From JAKAWQ01 sp963840545 (GTDB lineage: Bacteria > Pseudomonadota > Alphaproteobacteria > Acetobacterales > Acetobacteraceae): a stretch of 64,000 nt of DNA. The stretch's first letter is position 1, and every line of letters starts with the position of its first letter. Below are positions 32,947 through 41,824 of this stretch, piece by piece. The notes beneath the pieces are model-generated. The model saw only the letters and a list, made by a program, of their open reading frames with translations, did not search any database and was not told where the DNA came from. Both the position numbers and the translations under genes were made by a program. The stretch lies in contig CAWIZE010000014.1 in assembly GCA_963840545.1 (NCBI GenBank), positions 32,427 through 96,426 of the forward strand, read 5' to 3'.

Positions 32947-34704
32947 CTAAAAGGTCTTTTGCAGGGCGAGGATCACGGCGCTCTCGAGCTTGTCGCTGGT
33001 CTCGATCGTGCCGTTGCTGTCGTTCACCGATTGCGTCGTCAGCTGGTATTGCAGGCTGGCGGTCAGCGTCGGGGAAAGCCGATCGAGCAGGGAGAGCTCG
33101 CCGGCAAAGACCGGCGTCGTCCCGCTGCCCACGGCATCCGACGTCGTGCTGCCCATCTGCACGTAGGAAGCGGTCGAAAGCGTCGGGCTCAGCGTGTGCG
33201 TCCAGCCGAGGCTTCCCGATATCGAGTCTTGCGAGAATCCGGTGGTGCCGGGCGCGTTCGCGACCAGCTTCTGGCGATCGTCCAGGACCGTGAGCGAGAG
33301 CGTATCACGCGGCCACGTGGTGATCAGGCTGGCGGAGAACTGCGCACTGCGCGTCACGCCCGATTGCACGCTCAGAAGCTGGTTCGTCAGCGCGACCGGA
33401 ACGCTGGTCTGGCTATCGATCGGGTTGCCGGCCGGATCGACCAAGGTCGCGCCGAGCGCGGACTGCAGCAATTGCTGGGACGAGGCGAGGACCTCGGAAT
33501 AGGAGACCGCGAGCTGGGTGCGGGCGGTCAGGGCCATCGTAGCGCGCGCGAATGGCGCATCGAAGCCGAAGAAATGCCCGTAGCCGACCGTGATATCGTC
33601 CTTGCCAAGCGGCGTGAGCTGGAAGCCCGCGGCCCAGACGCCGTCGCTGATCGCAATCGGAGGCACGCTTGGATAGGAGATGTTCTCGTAGCCGAGGGTG
33701 CCGAAAATATAGACCCTGCGGATCACGGCGAAGCGAAGGGTGTTGGAGGCCAGATACTGGTGCGCGCCGTCGAGCACGCCGGAGCCGCTGTCCTGGGCAC
33801 CGTTTGCGTTCAGCGTGTCGTTGAAGCGACCGAAATCCGGGCCGGTGGTGAACGAGGCGTCCTCCTGGTTCGTCACCGTGCGGGAGGCGAGGAAATAGGG
33901 CTGGGCCGCCCCCGGCGCGAAGGCGGCGTTGCCACTCTGATTGGTATAGGAGAGCGCGTAGCCGATCGTGAGCGTGCCGGTGTCGCCGAACTTGTGCTCG
34001 AAGCTCGGGCTCGCGGAGAAGCTGGTGTCGGTGGTCTGGTTGTTGGTGGAAAGGGTGCTGACGCCGCCCGGCGCGACGCCGCCGGCGGTGCTCTGCTCGC
34101 TGGCATAGGCACGAAGCGAAAGGAGCAGCGTTTGCGGCAGCAGCGTCGCATCGATTGCGCCGTTCAGATACTGGGCGATGTTGTTGTCGGAGGGCTGGTT
34201 GGCGTAGAGCTGGAACGCAGGCGCGTAGCCGACGGTGCCGGTGGCGTTCGGCGTGGCGAGGTTGATCAGCAGGCCGGGCGTCAGGCTGGTGATGAAGTCG
34301 GCCTGCTGGCTCGTCGAATTGCCATAGGCGGCGGTGGTGTATTCCTCCTGCAGCCCGACGCTGGGCGTGATGGTGAGGCCCGGCGGGCGCTGCAACGGAG
34401 CGCTGCCGACGGCGTTCGCCGCGGCGACGAGGCCGCCGAGATCGCCGAGCCGGACGGCGACGCCGACCGGAGGAGCGGGGGTGGGGGCCAGACCCGACGC
34501 CGGGGCGACCTCGCTTGCGGTGGGGCTCCCCGCCGCGCCCGCCCCCTGGCTGCTTGCCCCCTGGCTGCTTGCCCCGGTGGCCCCGCCGCCCGCGGCGGCC
34601 GCCTGGTCCTGCGCGAAGGCCTTATCCGCGGCGGTGGAACAGGCCAGCAGCACCGCAATCATCGTCGCCGTCCTGGCCCCTCGCCCGCGGCCACGGCGGA
34701 TCAT
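32947..34704 (-). CDS. XrtA/PEP-CTERM-associated outer-membrane beta-barrel (TIGR03016 type)
   Basis: A 585-residue secreted protein. The signal peptide is 'ATMIAVLLACSTAADKAFAQ', followed by a low-complexity Gly-Ala-Ser linker (with the repeat 'GASSQGASSQG'). The rest is a long series of amphipathic strands ('ITPSVGLQEEYTTAAYGNST', 'DTLSLTVLDDRQKLVANAPG', 'DRLSPTLTASLQYQLTTQSV') ending 'ESAVILALQKTF' with the C-terminal Phe typical of beta-barrels. In exosortase loci this protein probably forms or supports the outer-membrane EPS pore. It lies 9 bases before the ATPase gene. Confidence 0.87.
   Translation of the reverse strand: MIRRGRGRGARTATMIAVLLACSTAADKAFAQDQAAAAGGGATGASSQGASSQGAGAAGSPTASEVAPASGLAPTPAPPVGVAVRLGDLGGLVAAANAVGSAPLQRPPGLTITPSVGLQEEYTTAAYGNSTSQQADFITSLTPGLLINLATPNATGTVGYAPAFQLYANQPSDNNIAQYLNGAIDATLLPQTLLLSLRAYASEQSTAGGVAPGGVSTLSTNNQTTDTSFSASPSFEHKFGDTGTLTIGYALSYTNQSGNAAFAPGAAQPYFLASRTVTNQEDASFTTGPDFGRFNDTLNANGAQDSGSGVLDGAHQYLASNTLRFAVIRRVYIFGTLGYENISYPSVPPIAISDGVWAAGFQLTPLGKDDITVGYGHFFGFDAPFARATMALTARTQLAVSYSEVLASSQQLLQSALGATLVDPAGNPIDSQTSVPVALTNQLLSVQSGVTRSAQFSASLITTWPRDTLSLTVLDDRQKLVANAPGTTGFSQDSISGSLGWTHTLSPTLSTASYVQMGSTTSDAVGSGTTPVFAGELSLLDRLSPTLTASLQYQLTTQSVNDSNGTIETSDKLESAVILALQKTF
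34544..34573. repeat. 15-bp direct duplication in the outer-membrane protein gene
   Basis: CCCTGGCTGCTTGCC occurs twice in tandem (34544-34558, 34559-34573). It encodes the doubled 'GASSQ' in the linker after the signal peptide; the frame is preserved. Confidence 0.9.
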
Positions 34705-34723
34705 GGTTGGTCGGGACGGCAGC

Positions 34724-35629
34724 TCATGAGCGAGCGCCGAACGTGTCGCGCGTGGTCAGCCGGATCTTGTTCAGCACGAGCTTGATGTTCGGGCAGGCGT
34801 CGATCAGGTCGAGCGCGGCCTCGATTTCGCCGCGGCGGGTCTTCTCCGCCTCGACGACCAGCAAGATCTGCCCGGCGACGGCGGCCAGGGCTGCCGGGTC
34901 GCTGCTCGAGAGGCAGGGCGGGGCGTCGATGACGAAGAGGTTCTCGGTGAAGCGGCGTGCCAGCGTCGCCACCAGCCCCGCGATCGGGTGATGGGCGGAG
35001 ATCAGTGCACGGCCGTCCGGGTCGGTCCCGCCGCCGATCGGCAGGACGGCGAGGGCGTCGATGCGTGAACGGATCAGGGCGGCCTCGCCGAGCTGCGCCG
35101 GCGAACTGACGAGATCGAGCAGCCCGGTCTCGGCTTCCAGGCCCAACCGCCTGCTGAGCGAGGCGCGCCCGATATCGGCATCGATGAGGATGATCGAGCG
35201 GTCACGGCCGAGGGCGAGGTTGGTGGCGAGGTTGAGCGCCGCGAAGCTCTTCCCTTCGCCCGCCCGCGCGCTGGTCACCATCACCACGTTGCGCTGCGCG
35301 GTCGGCCCCTCCACTGCGGCCATGCCCGCCAACACCTGCTGGCCGACGATGCGGAACTCCTCGCCGATGCGATCGCGCTGTTCGCGGGAGGGGATCATGC
35401 CGGCACCTTCCAGTGTTTCTACGGCAAGGGTTGCGGCAGCGCGCGTGCCCGGCACCTCCGCGGTCGGCTCGACGATCGCGGAGACGGCAATCCTCCCGAC
35501 CGCCGCCGCGACTGCCCCTCGGACCGAATCGTCGGGCAGCAATGCCGTCTCCGGCCCGACCTCGGAACCTTCGCGCAAGCGCCGGGCGGCGCGCTCGACG
35601 AGGTGCAGCGGCTTGAGCGGGCGACTCAC
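34724..35629 (-). CDS. CpsD/CapB-like ATPase of the XrtA system
   Basis: A 301-residue bacterial tyrosine-kinase-type P-loop protein. Walker A is 'VTSARAGEGKSFAALNLATN' (P-loop 120-128), Walker A' 'RSIILIDADIGRASLSRRLG', Walker B 'NLFVIDAPPCLSSSDPAAL'. It pairs with the chain-length determinant, whose gene overlaps by four bases, to control polymer length. The usual C-terminal tyrosine cluster is missing: the protein ends 'LTTRDTFGARS' with no Tyr, so it may work by ATP binding rather than autophosphorylation, as other exosortase-linked members appear to do. Confidence 0.9.
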   Translation of the reverse strand: MSRPLKPLHLVERAARRLREGSEVGPETALLPDDSVRGAVAAAVGRIAVSAIVEPTAEVPGTRAAATLAVETLEGAGMIPSREQRDRIGEEFRIVGQQVLAGMAAVEGPTAQRNVVMVTSARAGEGKSFAALNLATNLALGRDRSIILIDADIGRASLSRRLGLEAETGLLDLVSSPAQLGEAALIRSRIDALAVLPIGGGTDPDGRALISAHHPIAGLVATLARRFTENLFVIDAPPCLSSSDPAALAAVAGQILLVVEAEKTRRGEIEAALDLIDACPNIKLVLNKIRLTTRDTFGARS

Positions 35630-37146
35630 GCCAGCCCCGCAAGATGCCCGGCACCGGCCAGCAGACCGGCAAAGGTGACGGCGAGCAGAAAGAGGCCGGC
35701 GCCGAAGGCGAGCGCCGGCAGAGCCCGGCGCCTCTCTGCGGACGTTCGCCGGAGCGAGATCCCGCCGGCGACCGGCAAGCCGATGGCGCGCAGATCCTGG
35801 ACCGTGTAGCTGCAGCTGTCGGAATGCGTGAGCAGCAGGGCAATCCCGACGCCCCCTGCGAGGCCGCCGAGCAGGACCGCGGCGAGCAGCAGCGCACGCG
35901 GCGGGGCGATCGGGATCGTCGGCATCTGCGGCGGATTGACCACCTGCAGCTGGACCCGGTTGGCATCGATGTTCGCCGCGGCGGTGATCTGCATCGATTC
36001 CTGCCGCGTCAGCAGGTCCTGGTATTGCTTGCGCAGGACTTCGTAGTTGCGATCGAGATTGATGAACGCCGCCTGCAGGCCGGGCTGCGAGCGGGCCAGT
36101 TCGGCCAGACGGTCGCGCTCGGCGGTGGCGGCCTTCAGCGCGCGCTGGAGCGACAATGCGCTGGTGGTGGCGTCGATCAGTTGCAGCTTGAGCTCGTCAT
36201 AGACCGGATTGGGAGCGGATTGCCGGACCCCGGCCACGACACCCGTCCCCTTGCCGCCGGGCACGGCCTCAAGCGCTGCGATCGTCTGGCGCGCGGCGAT
36301 CACGCCGGGGTAGGCGTCGGTATAACGCTGGCGCAGCTCGGCCAGATGCCGCTCCGCCGTGGCGAGGGCATCCGCGTTGGCGGATGAGCCGCCCGGGCCA
36401 CTGTCCGCGATGTCGAGCATCGGCGGCGTCTTCGCGAGCTCCGCCGTGAGCATGCTTTGCTGCGCCTGGGCGTCCTGCAGGCGCCCGTCGAGCGAGCGGG
36501 CCGCGGCCCGGGCGGCGTCGAACTGCGAGACGCTGCCGTCCGCACCGGGCAGAAGCTGAATGTATTTCGCGAGGAACGCCGCGCGCCGCTGTTCGGTGTC
36601 GCGCAGCCGCTGTCGGTAGAGCGCGATCTGGCTGTCGAGGAAGTGCTGGGCATTGGCGAGGTCGGTTTGGTCGGACCCGGTCGCCCGCTCGATGAAGATG
36701 CTCAGAAGGGACTGCACGATCGCGTAGGCGCGCGCGGGATCGGCGGCGGTGTAACTGATGGTCAGGAGGCTGTCGGTCTCCGGGACGATCCGGATGGTCT
36801 TCGAGAGCCGCCCCACCAGCGCCTCGCGCGAAGCCGTCGTGTCGTTGCCGTGCAGGAGGTCCGCCTTGGCGATCAGGGCCTCGAGATTGGGGCGGCTCAG
36901 CAGCGTGCGCTGCAGCAGCTCGACCTCGCTGCTGATGCCGCCGCCGATGGCGATGCCGTGCAACAGCGGTGTCAGGACCGGGTCCGCGGCCACGTAAACC
37001 TGAGCGCTCGCCGCGTAGCTCGGCGGCAGGCTGATCACCCCGACCCAGCCGGCGAGGCAGATCAGCCACGCGGCACCGAGTGCGATCCAGCGCCGCCGCC
37101 AGATCCCGAGAGCATAGCGGCGCAGCAGCACGGCGATATCGTCCAT
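35626..37146 (-). CDS. XrtA-system polysaccharide chain-length determinant (Wzz-like)
   Basis: A 506-residue inner-membrane protein with a helix near each end ('WIALGAAWLICLAGWVGVIS' at ~20-40 and 'ALLLAAVLLGGLAGGVGIAL' around 420-440, plus a third near the C terminus). The large periplasmic part has coiled-coil segments ('LYRQRLRDTEQRRAAFLAKY', 'LKAATAERDRLAELARSQPG', 'NYEVLRKQYQDLLTRQESMQ') and the 'NPPQMPTIPIAPPRALLLA' proline motif before the second helix. It belongs to the PCP family controlling polymer length. It lies 6 bases after the Wza-like gene. Confidence 0.92.
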   Translation of the reverse strand: MDDIAVLLRRYALGIWRRRWIALGAAWLICLAGWVGVISLPPSYAASAQVYVAADPVLTPLLHGIAIGGGISSEVELLQRTLLSRPNLEALIAKADLLHGNDTTASREALVGRLSKTIRIVPETDSLLTISYTAADPARAYAIVQSLLSIFIERATGSDQTDLANAQHFLDSQIALYRQRLRDTEQRRAAFLAKYIQLLPGADGSVSQFDAARAAARSLDGRLQDAQAQQSMLTAELAKTPPMLDIADSGPGGSSANADALATAERHLAELRQRYTDAYPGVIAARQTIAALEAVPGGKGTGVVAGVRQSAPNPVYDELKLQLIDATTSALSLQRALKAATAERDRLAELARSQPGLQAAFINLDRNYEVLRKQYQDLLTRQESMQITAAANIDANRVQLQVVNPPQMPTIPIAPPRALLLAAVLLGGLAGGVGIALLLTHSDSCSYTVQDLRAIGLPVAGGISLRRTSAERRRALPALAFGAGLFLLAVTFAGLLAGAGHLAGLA

Positions 37147-37152
37147 GATCGC

Positions 37153-37818
37153 TCAGAACCAGCTTTCGGGAATGACGACGACATCGCCCGGGTGCATCGC
37201 CACGTTCTGCGACATGTCGCCCTGATTGAGCAGCGCGCCGATCCGCACCGGGATGTCGTCCTCGCGGCCGTTGACGTCGCGGACGACCTTCGCGCTGTTG
37301 CCCGCGGCGAAGGGCGTCAGGCCCTTCACCGCGACCATCACGTCGAGCAGGGTCATTCCGTCCACATAGGGGATTGTCTGCGGCACGCTTGCCTGGCCGA
37401 TCACCCGGATCGCGCGATCGAGCGGACCGTTGAAGCTGTTCACCATGACGGTGACGTTCGGGTCCTTGACGTACTTGCGCAGGCGCGCGGTGAGTTCCTT
37501 GGCAAGCGCGCTCGGAGTCTCGCCGACCGCCGGAACGTCGGGCACCAGCGGGATCGAGATCTTGCCGTCGGGGCGGACCGGCAGGGCGGTGACGCCGAGA
37601 TCCGGCGAGCCGTCGACGAAGATGGTGAGCGTGTCGCCCGGCCCGATGCGGTAGGCGGCGTCCGCGTCGGCCGGGGGCGCATGGAGCGGTGCCGGCGGGT
37701 CGGACGGCGCGGCGCAGGCGGCGAGGGCGAGCACGGAGAGTGCCGCCAGTGCGGGGTGGAGGAGCGCGCTACGGCGAGTGCGCCCCTGCTTCTCGAACGG
37801 GTTGCGGACCGATGTCAC
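37153..37818 (-). CDS. Polysaccharide export lipoprotein (Wza-like)
   Basis: A 221-residue lipoprotein with lipobox 'LALAAC' (Cys35). The Poly_export domain is 'YRIGPGDTLTIFVDGSPDLG' to 'RPDGKISIPLVPDVPAVGE', followed by a SLBB-like part 'IRVIGQASVPQTIPYVDGMT' and 'LLDVMVAVKGLTPFAAGN', ending 'MHPGDVVVIPESWF'. It should form the periplasm/outer-membrane export channel. The start is a GTG at 37818, with GAGAGAAG 9-16 bases upstream. It is the first gene of the minus-strand EPS operon. Confidence 0.92.
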   Translation of the reverse strand: MTSVRNPFEKQGRTRRSALLHPALAALSVLALAACAAPSDPPAPLHAPPADADAAYRIGPGDTLTIFVDGSPDLGVTALPVRPDGKISIPLVPDVPAVGETPSALAKELTARLRKYVKDPNVTVMVNSFNGPLDRAIRVIGQASVPQTIPYVDGMTLLDVMVAVKGLTPFAAGNSAKVVRDVNGREDDIPVRIGALLNQGDMSQNVAMHPGDVVVIPESWF

Positions 37819-38325
37819 GTTTGCACACTTCTCTCACACTGCCGTGGCGGCCGGCGGCCGCCCCGGCGGTGTAGCCAATGAACTCGATACATGCAAAAGA
37901 TACCGACGCTGCTTCCTTCGCAACGTCAAAGGCTGACATCTCTCGGATTCTCCCAAAAAGTTGATAACTGATGTAATTTTCGTTTCTCGTTGTCCGTCGT
38001 TATCCATGTTAAGTAACCAATACGCAACGCGTCCAAAGATTCGACATCTGCCTATGTTTTTATCAAATCCTCTCGCCTCTATCGACATCACGCTTGGCGA
38101 CGCATCGGCGGCGCCGGCAGGCGGTTACTTTGGGCGTGGCTACCTTGGGCGCACGGGCGACCTGGGCCAGGCTCTTTCGCGTCGGGGCCAGGTGCGGAAC
38201 CGCGCCGCTCGGTGCAGGCGGACGGAGGGTCGCATGCATTGGCACGCCGCCGGGCCGCGCAGCGCCCGTTCTCGCGGTCTCCGGCGGCGCTCGATTGCAG
38301 CTCTTGGTCCGGGAAGGGGGAGCCC
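37819..38325. promoter_or_regulatory. Divergent control region of the EPS operons
   Basis: 507 bases separate the Wza-like gene (minus) and the priming transferase (plus). The part 37870-38070 is far richer in A and T than its surroundings (for example TTGATAACTGATGTAATTTTCG near 37963) and must hold the promoters of both operons. I looked for sigma-54 sites (GG-N10-GC), since PrsR is a sigma-54 activator, and found no convincing copy. GGAAGGGGG before 38326 is the ribosome-binding site of the plus operon. Confidence 0.6.
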
Positions 38326-39678
38326 ATGACCAGCCTGTTCGACGCTGCGGCGGCGATGGCCGGATCCGGTCTCGCCCTGCCGCTCGCCGTGCCTTCGGGG
38401 GCGCATGGCCCGGGCGCCGGCGCGGCGATGCTTGCCATCGTCGCGGCCGGGGCGCTGTGGACCGCTGTGGAACTGCCGGCGGCGCCCGCGCGCCTGCCGC
38501 CGCGGCGCCTCACCGCCGCCGTCTGCGGCCTCACGATCATCCTCGCGGCACCCCTGCTCCTTGCCGCCCTGCTCACCGGCCTCGTCCCTGCGCGGTTCGC
38601 CGCGGCCGGATGGCTGGCCCGGGGGCCAGCGGTTCCGGCACTGCTCGTCCTTGCCGCTGGCAGCGGTGCTGCGGTTGCGGCCGGGTTCTACCTCCTGATC
38701 CGGCTCGGCCTGTTCCAGCGAGCGATTTTGGTGCTCGGGGGAGCGCCGGAATGGGCAGAAGCCGGCGCCTCTCTTGATCCCGGACGTGGCAAGCTGTTTC
38801 GCATCGCGGACGTTTTCCCAGCCGACCGGCTGCGGCCTCTCGCGCTCGAGGCGCTGCAGCGGCGCAGGATCTGGGCGGTCGTGATGGCGGGGGTGGCGGG
38901 CAGCGCCGATATCGAGATCAGGCAGAGCTGCCGCCGCCTCGGCGTTCGCGTCCTGGCCGAGGAAGAGTTTCGCGAGCGGTGGCTCGGACGTGTCGATCTC
39001 GATCGCCTGCGTCCCGACCCGGTCACGGCATCAGCCACAGCATCAACCGCAGCATCAACCGCAGCATCACCGGCCGACGCGGGCGTGCGCTCGGCCGCCA
39101 TCGTCCGGCGCGGCGCCGATATCGTGCTCGCACTGACGCTCCTGCTCTTCACGCTGCCGCTCACGCTGCTGGTGGCGCTGCTGATCAGGCTCGAAAGCTC
39201 CGGCCCGGTCTTCTATCGCCAGGAGCGGGTCGGGTTGAACGGCCGGCCGTTCGAGTTGATCAAGTTCCGCAGCATGCGGGCCGATGCCGAGGCCGGACTG
39301 GATCCGCAATGGGCCCGTCCCGCCGACCCGCGCGTGACGCGCGTCGGCGGATTCCTCCGGCTGGCGCGGATCGATGAGCTGCCGCAGCTCTGGAACGTGC
39401 TCCGCGGCGAGATGAGCGTGATCGGACCGCGGCCGGAACGGCCTTTTTTCGTCGAGCGCCTCGCCGCGGTCATCCCCGGCTACCACGAGCGTGCCCGGGT
39501 CAAGCCCGGCATCACCGGCTGGGCGCAGGTGAACTATCGCTACGGCGCATCGATCGAAGATGCGCGGATGAAGCTCGCCTACGACCTCTACTACGTGAAG
39601 CACCGGAGCCTGCTGCTCGATCTTTCGATCCTTGCCGCCACGGTTCGCGTGGTGCTGTTCCAGGAGGGGGCGCGATGA
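38326..39678 (+). CDS. XrtA-system priming sugar transferase (TIGR03013 type, EpsB-like)
   Basis: A 450-residue polyisoprenyl-phosphate hexose-1-phosphate transferase. N-terminal helices are followed by a soluble region ('RIADVFPADRLRPLALEALQ'). The catalytic bacterial sugar transferase domain holds 'RRGADIVLALTLLLFTLPLT', 'GPVFYRQERVGLNGRPFELI', 'KFRSMRADAEAGLDPQWARP', 'RIDELPQLWNVLRGEMSVIG' and 'ARVKPGITGWAQVNYRYG'. It should start the repeat unit on undecaprenyl phosphate. The ATG at 38326 has GGAAGGGGG upstream. A 12-bp repeat encodes a Thr-Ala-Ser linker before the catalytic domain. Confidence 0.92.
   Translation: MTSLFDAAAAMAGSGLALPLAVPSGAHGPGAGAAMLAIVAAGALWTAVELPAAPARLPPRRLTAAVCGLTIILAAPLLLAALLTGLVPARFAAAGWLARGPAVPALLVLAAGSGAAVAAGFYLLIRLGLFQRAILVLGGAPEWAEAGASLDPGRGKLFRIADVFPADRLRPLALEALQRRRIWAVVMAGVAGSADIEIRQSCRRLGVRVLAEEEFRERWLGRVDLDRLRPDPVTASATASTAASTAASPADAGVRSAAIVRRGADIVLALTLLLFTLPLTLLVALLIRLESSGPVFYRQERVGLNGRPFELIKFRSMRADAEAGLDPQWARPADPRVTRVGGFLRLARIDELPQLWNVLRGEMSVIGPRPERPFFVERLAAVIPGYHERARVKPGITGWAQVNYRYGASIEDARMKLAYDLYYVKHRSLLLDLSILAATVRVVLFQEGAR
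39028..39075. repeat. 12-bp tandem repeat in the priming transferase gene
   Basis: Four 12-base units based on GCATCAACCGCA (39028-39039, 39040-39051, 39052-39063, 39064-39075). They encode a four-residue period (TASA / TAST / AAST / AASP) in the linker before the catalytic domain and keep the frame. Confidence 0.92.
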
Positions 39679-39708
39679 GCCTCCCGCCGCACGCGCCCGG
39701 CTGAGGCG

Positions 39709-41814
39709 ATGCCGGGCGCCTCCATCCTGTTCGCCCTCGGCGCGGCGGTCTACGCCGGCGCAGCCGGCGCGGTGCTTATCCCGCGCCTGCCCGGGCGGAG
39801 CAACGTCGCCCTCGCGGGCGCCTGCGCGATGACCGCGGCGTGGGCAGCGTCACTCGCCGTTGACCCGCGTCCGGTCCTTCTTGGGCCCGCCGCGGCGCTC
39901 GATTTCCTGCGCGGCGGCGCCTGGTTCTGCTACGTTCTGGTGCTCGCGCGCCGGGTCACCGGTCCGTCCGGCCGGTGGGGCGCCGGCATGCTCCTGGCCC
40001 TGGCGTTCGCCTTCGGCACGCTGCTCTCTGCTCTCGTCGCGTGGCAGAGCCCGGGACCCCTGGCGGAGCCTACGCTCGTCTCGCTCGGCATCGATGCGCG
40101 GCTCGGATTTGCGATCGGCATCCTCCTGCTGGTCGAGAACCTCTATCGCAACGCGCCGCAGGAGGCCCGCTGGCACATCAATCTCGCCTGCGTCGCGGTC
40201 GGCGGGATGTTCCTCTACGAGATCGCGCTCTACGCCGATACGGTGCTGTACCGTCGGGTCTCGCCGCTGCTCTTCCTCGGCCAGGCCCCCGTCAACCTCA
40301 CCGTCCTGCCGCTCCTGCTGCTCGCCGCCCGGCGCCAGCGGCGTTGGAAGGAGGAGGTGGGGGTTTCCCGCAGCGTCGTCTTCCACACCGCGACGCTGCT
40401 TCTCGGCGGCATCTTTCTCGTCGGGCTCGCCGCGGCGGGAGAGGTGTTCCGCCGCTTCGGCCCCGGCTGGGGAAGACTCACGGAAGCCAGCCTCGTCTTC
40501 GCCGGCTGCATCGCCATCGCCGTCCTCCTGACCTCCGCTTCCGCGCGCTCGCAGCTGCGCTCGCTCGTGGTCGATCACTTCTTCGCCCGCCGCTACGATT
40601 ACCAGCGCGAGTGGATCCGCTGCATCGCCACCCTCTCGGCCGCCGGCCCGTATCGCGCGCTGCACAAGCGGGTCATCCGGGCGCTCGCCGATATCGTCGA
40701 CAGCCCGGGCGGCGTGCTCTTCCTGGGCGAGCCGCCGACCCCTGCCGAGGCCCCCTCCTTCCGCGCCGCCGGGAGCTTGAACGCGCCGCCGCTCGATGGC
40801 GTTGCGGTCATCGCCGGCCATCCCTTGCTCGCCGCCTTCGAGGGCGGAAGCGCGGTCGCCGTTGCCGCGCCGGCCTGGTTCGCCGATCTGCCGGATGCTT
40901 GGCTCGCCGTCGCGTTGCCGGCGCCCGGTGGGCCGACCGGGTCCCCGATGGGATTTCCCATGGGATTGCCAATGGGATTCATCGTGCTGGCGCCGCCGCG
41001 CGCGGCGTTCCGCCTCGAGCCCGAGGTGTTCGATCTCCTGCGCGTCGTCGGCCGCGAGATCGCGCTCTTCCTCGCCGAGCAGCGCGCCACCAAGGCGCTG
41101 GTGGAGGCCCGCCAGTTCGCCGAGGCCGGCCAGCGCTTCGCCTTCGTCGCCCACGACATCAAGAACGTCGCGAGCGGGCTTTCCCTGCTGCTCGCCAATG
41201 CCGAGCGGCATCTCGACAATCCCGAGTTTCGCGCCGACCTGCTGGCGACCCTCGGCGCCTCGGTGCAGAAGATCGCAGCCCTGCTCGGGCGCCTGCAGGG
41301 CCCGGCCGCCCGGGATGCGCGGACCCTTCTCGCGCCGCGCCGGCGGCTCGAGGCAGTGGTGGCGGGCCTCAGCGGGCTCGGCCCGACGCCGGTGCTCCTC
41401 GAATGCGCCGCCGGCGAGAGCCCCGGCGCGACGGATGGCGACATTCAGGTGGCCATGGAGGAGGCGGCCTTCGACGCGGTGGTCCGCCACCTCGTCGACA
41501 ATGCGATCGAGGCCTCGCCGCCGGGCGTCGCCATCCGGCTTCGCCTCAGCGAGCAGGCGGGCCGTGCGGTCATCGAGATCGCGGACCGCGGCCGCGGGAT
41601 GGCCGAGGAGTTCGTCCGCGAGGCGATGTTCCGTCCCTTCGCTTCCACCAAGCCGGCGGGCTTCGGCCTCGGCGCCTTCCAGGCGCGCGCCCTGCTGCGC
41701 GAAGCCGGTGGGGATCTCTCAGTGACCAGCGCGCCGGGCGAGGGCACCACCGTGCGCGTCAGCCTGCCGCTTGCACTCCGCGGCATGCCTGCGCCGCTGG
41801 TGCTCAGCGCCTGA
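39709..41814 (+). CDS. prsK: XrtA-system histidine kinase PrsK
   Basis: A 701-residue sensor kinase. About eight N-terminal membrane helices (residues ~1-280) are followed by a GAF-like domain (~300-440) and the kinase core. H box 'FAFVAHDIKNVASGLSLLLA', N box 'VVRHLVDNAIEASPPGVAIR', G1 'EIADRGRGMAEEFVREAMF' and G2 'TKPAGFGLGAFQARALLREA' are all present. PrsK partners PrsR in exosortase EPS loci; the membrane helices may sense an envelope signal. A 12-bp repeat adds 'PMGFPMGLPMGF' to the GAF region. The gene starts 30 bases after the priming transferase stop; PrsR follows 10 bases after. Confidence 0.92.
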   Translation: MPGASILFALGAAVYAGAAGAVLIPRLPGRSNVALAGACAMTAAWAASLAVDPRPVLLGPAAALDFLRGGAWFCYVLVLARRVTGPSGRWGAGMLLALAFAFGTLLSALVAWQSPGPLAEPTLVSLGIDARLGFAIGILLLVENLYRNAPQEARWHINLACVAVGGMFLYEIALYADTVLYRRVSPLLFLGQAPVNLTVLPLLLLAARRQRRWKEEVGVSRSVVFHTATLLLGGIFLVGLAAAGEVFRRFGPGWGRLTEASLVFAGCIAIAVLLTSASARSQLRSLVVDHFFARRYDYQREWIRCIATLSAAGPYRALHKRVIRALADIVDSPGGVLFLGEPPTPAEAPSFRAAGSLNAPPLDGVAVIAGHPLLAAFEGGSAVAVAAPAWFADLPDAWLAVALPAPGGPTGSPMGFPMGLPMGFIVLAPPRAAFRLEPEVFDLLRVVGREIALFLAEQRATKALVEARQFAEAGQRFAFVAHDIKNVASGLSLLLANAERHLDNPEFRADLLATLGASVQKIAALLGRLQGPAARDARTLLAPRRRLEAVVAGLSGLGPTPVLLECAAGESPGATDGDIQVAMEEAAFDAVVRHLVDNAIEASPPGVAIRLRLSEQAGRAVIEIADRGRGMAEEFVREAMFRPFASTKPAGFGLGAFQARALLREAGGDLSVTSAPGEGTTVRVSLPLALRGMPAPLVLSA
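40945..40980. repeat. 12-bp tandem repeat in prsK
   Basis: Three 12-base units, CCGATGGGATTT / CCCATGGGATTG / CCAATGGGATTC, encode P-M-G-F, P-M-G-L, P-M-G-F in frame within the GAF-like sensor domain. Confidence 0.92.
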
Positions 41815-41824
41815 CGGGCGGCGC

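Noticed and set aside
32206..34785. Very long plus-strand frame opposite the ATPase and outer-membrane genes
   Set aside because: It is antisense to two genes with clear family motifs, is Arg/Glu/Gly-rich and has no motif. Long antisense frames are expected in GC-rich DNA.
37819..38325. Possible sigma-54 promoter (TTGGCACG near 38238 and TGGCTACCTTGGGC near 38141)
   Set aside because: The -12 GC element is missing or off by one base in both, so neither is a credible sigma-54 site.
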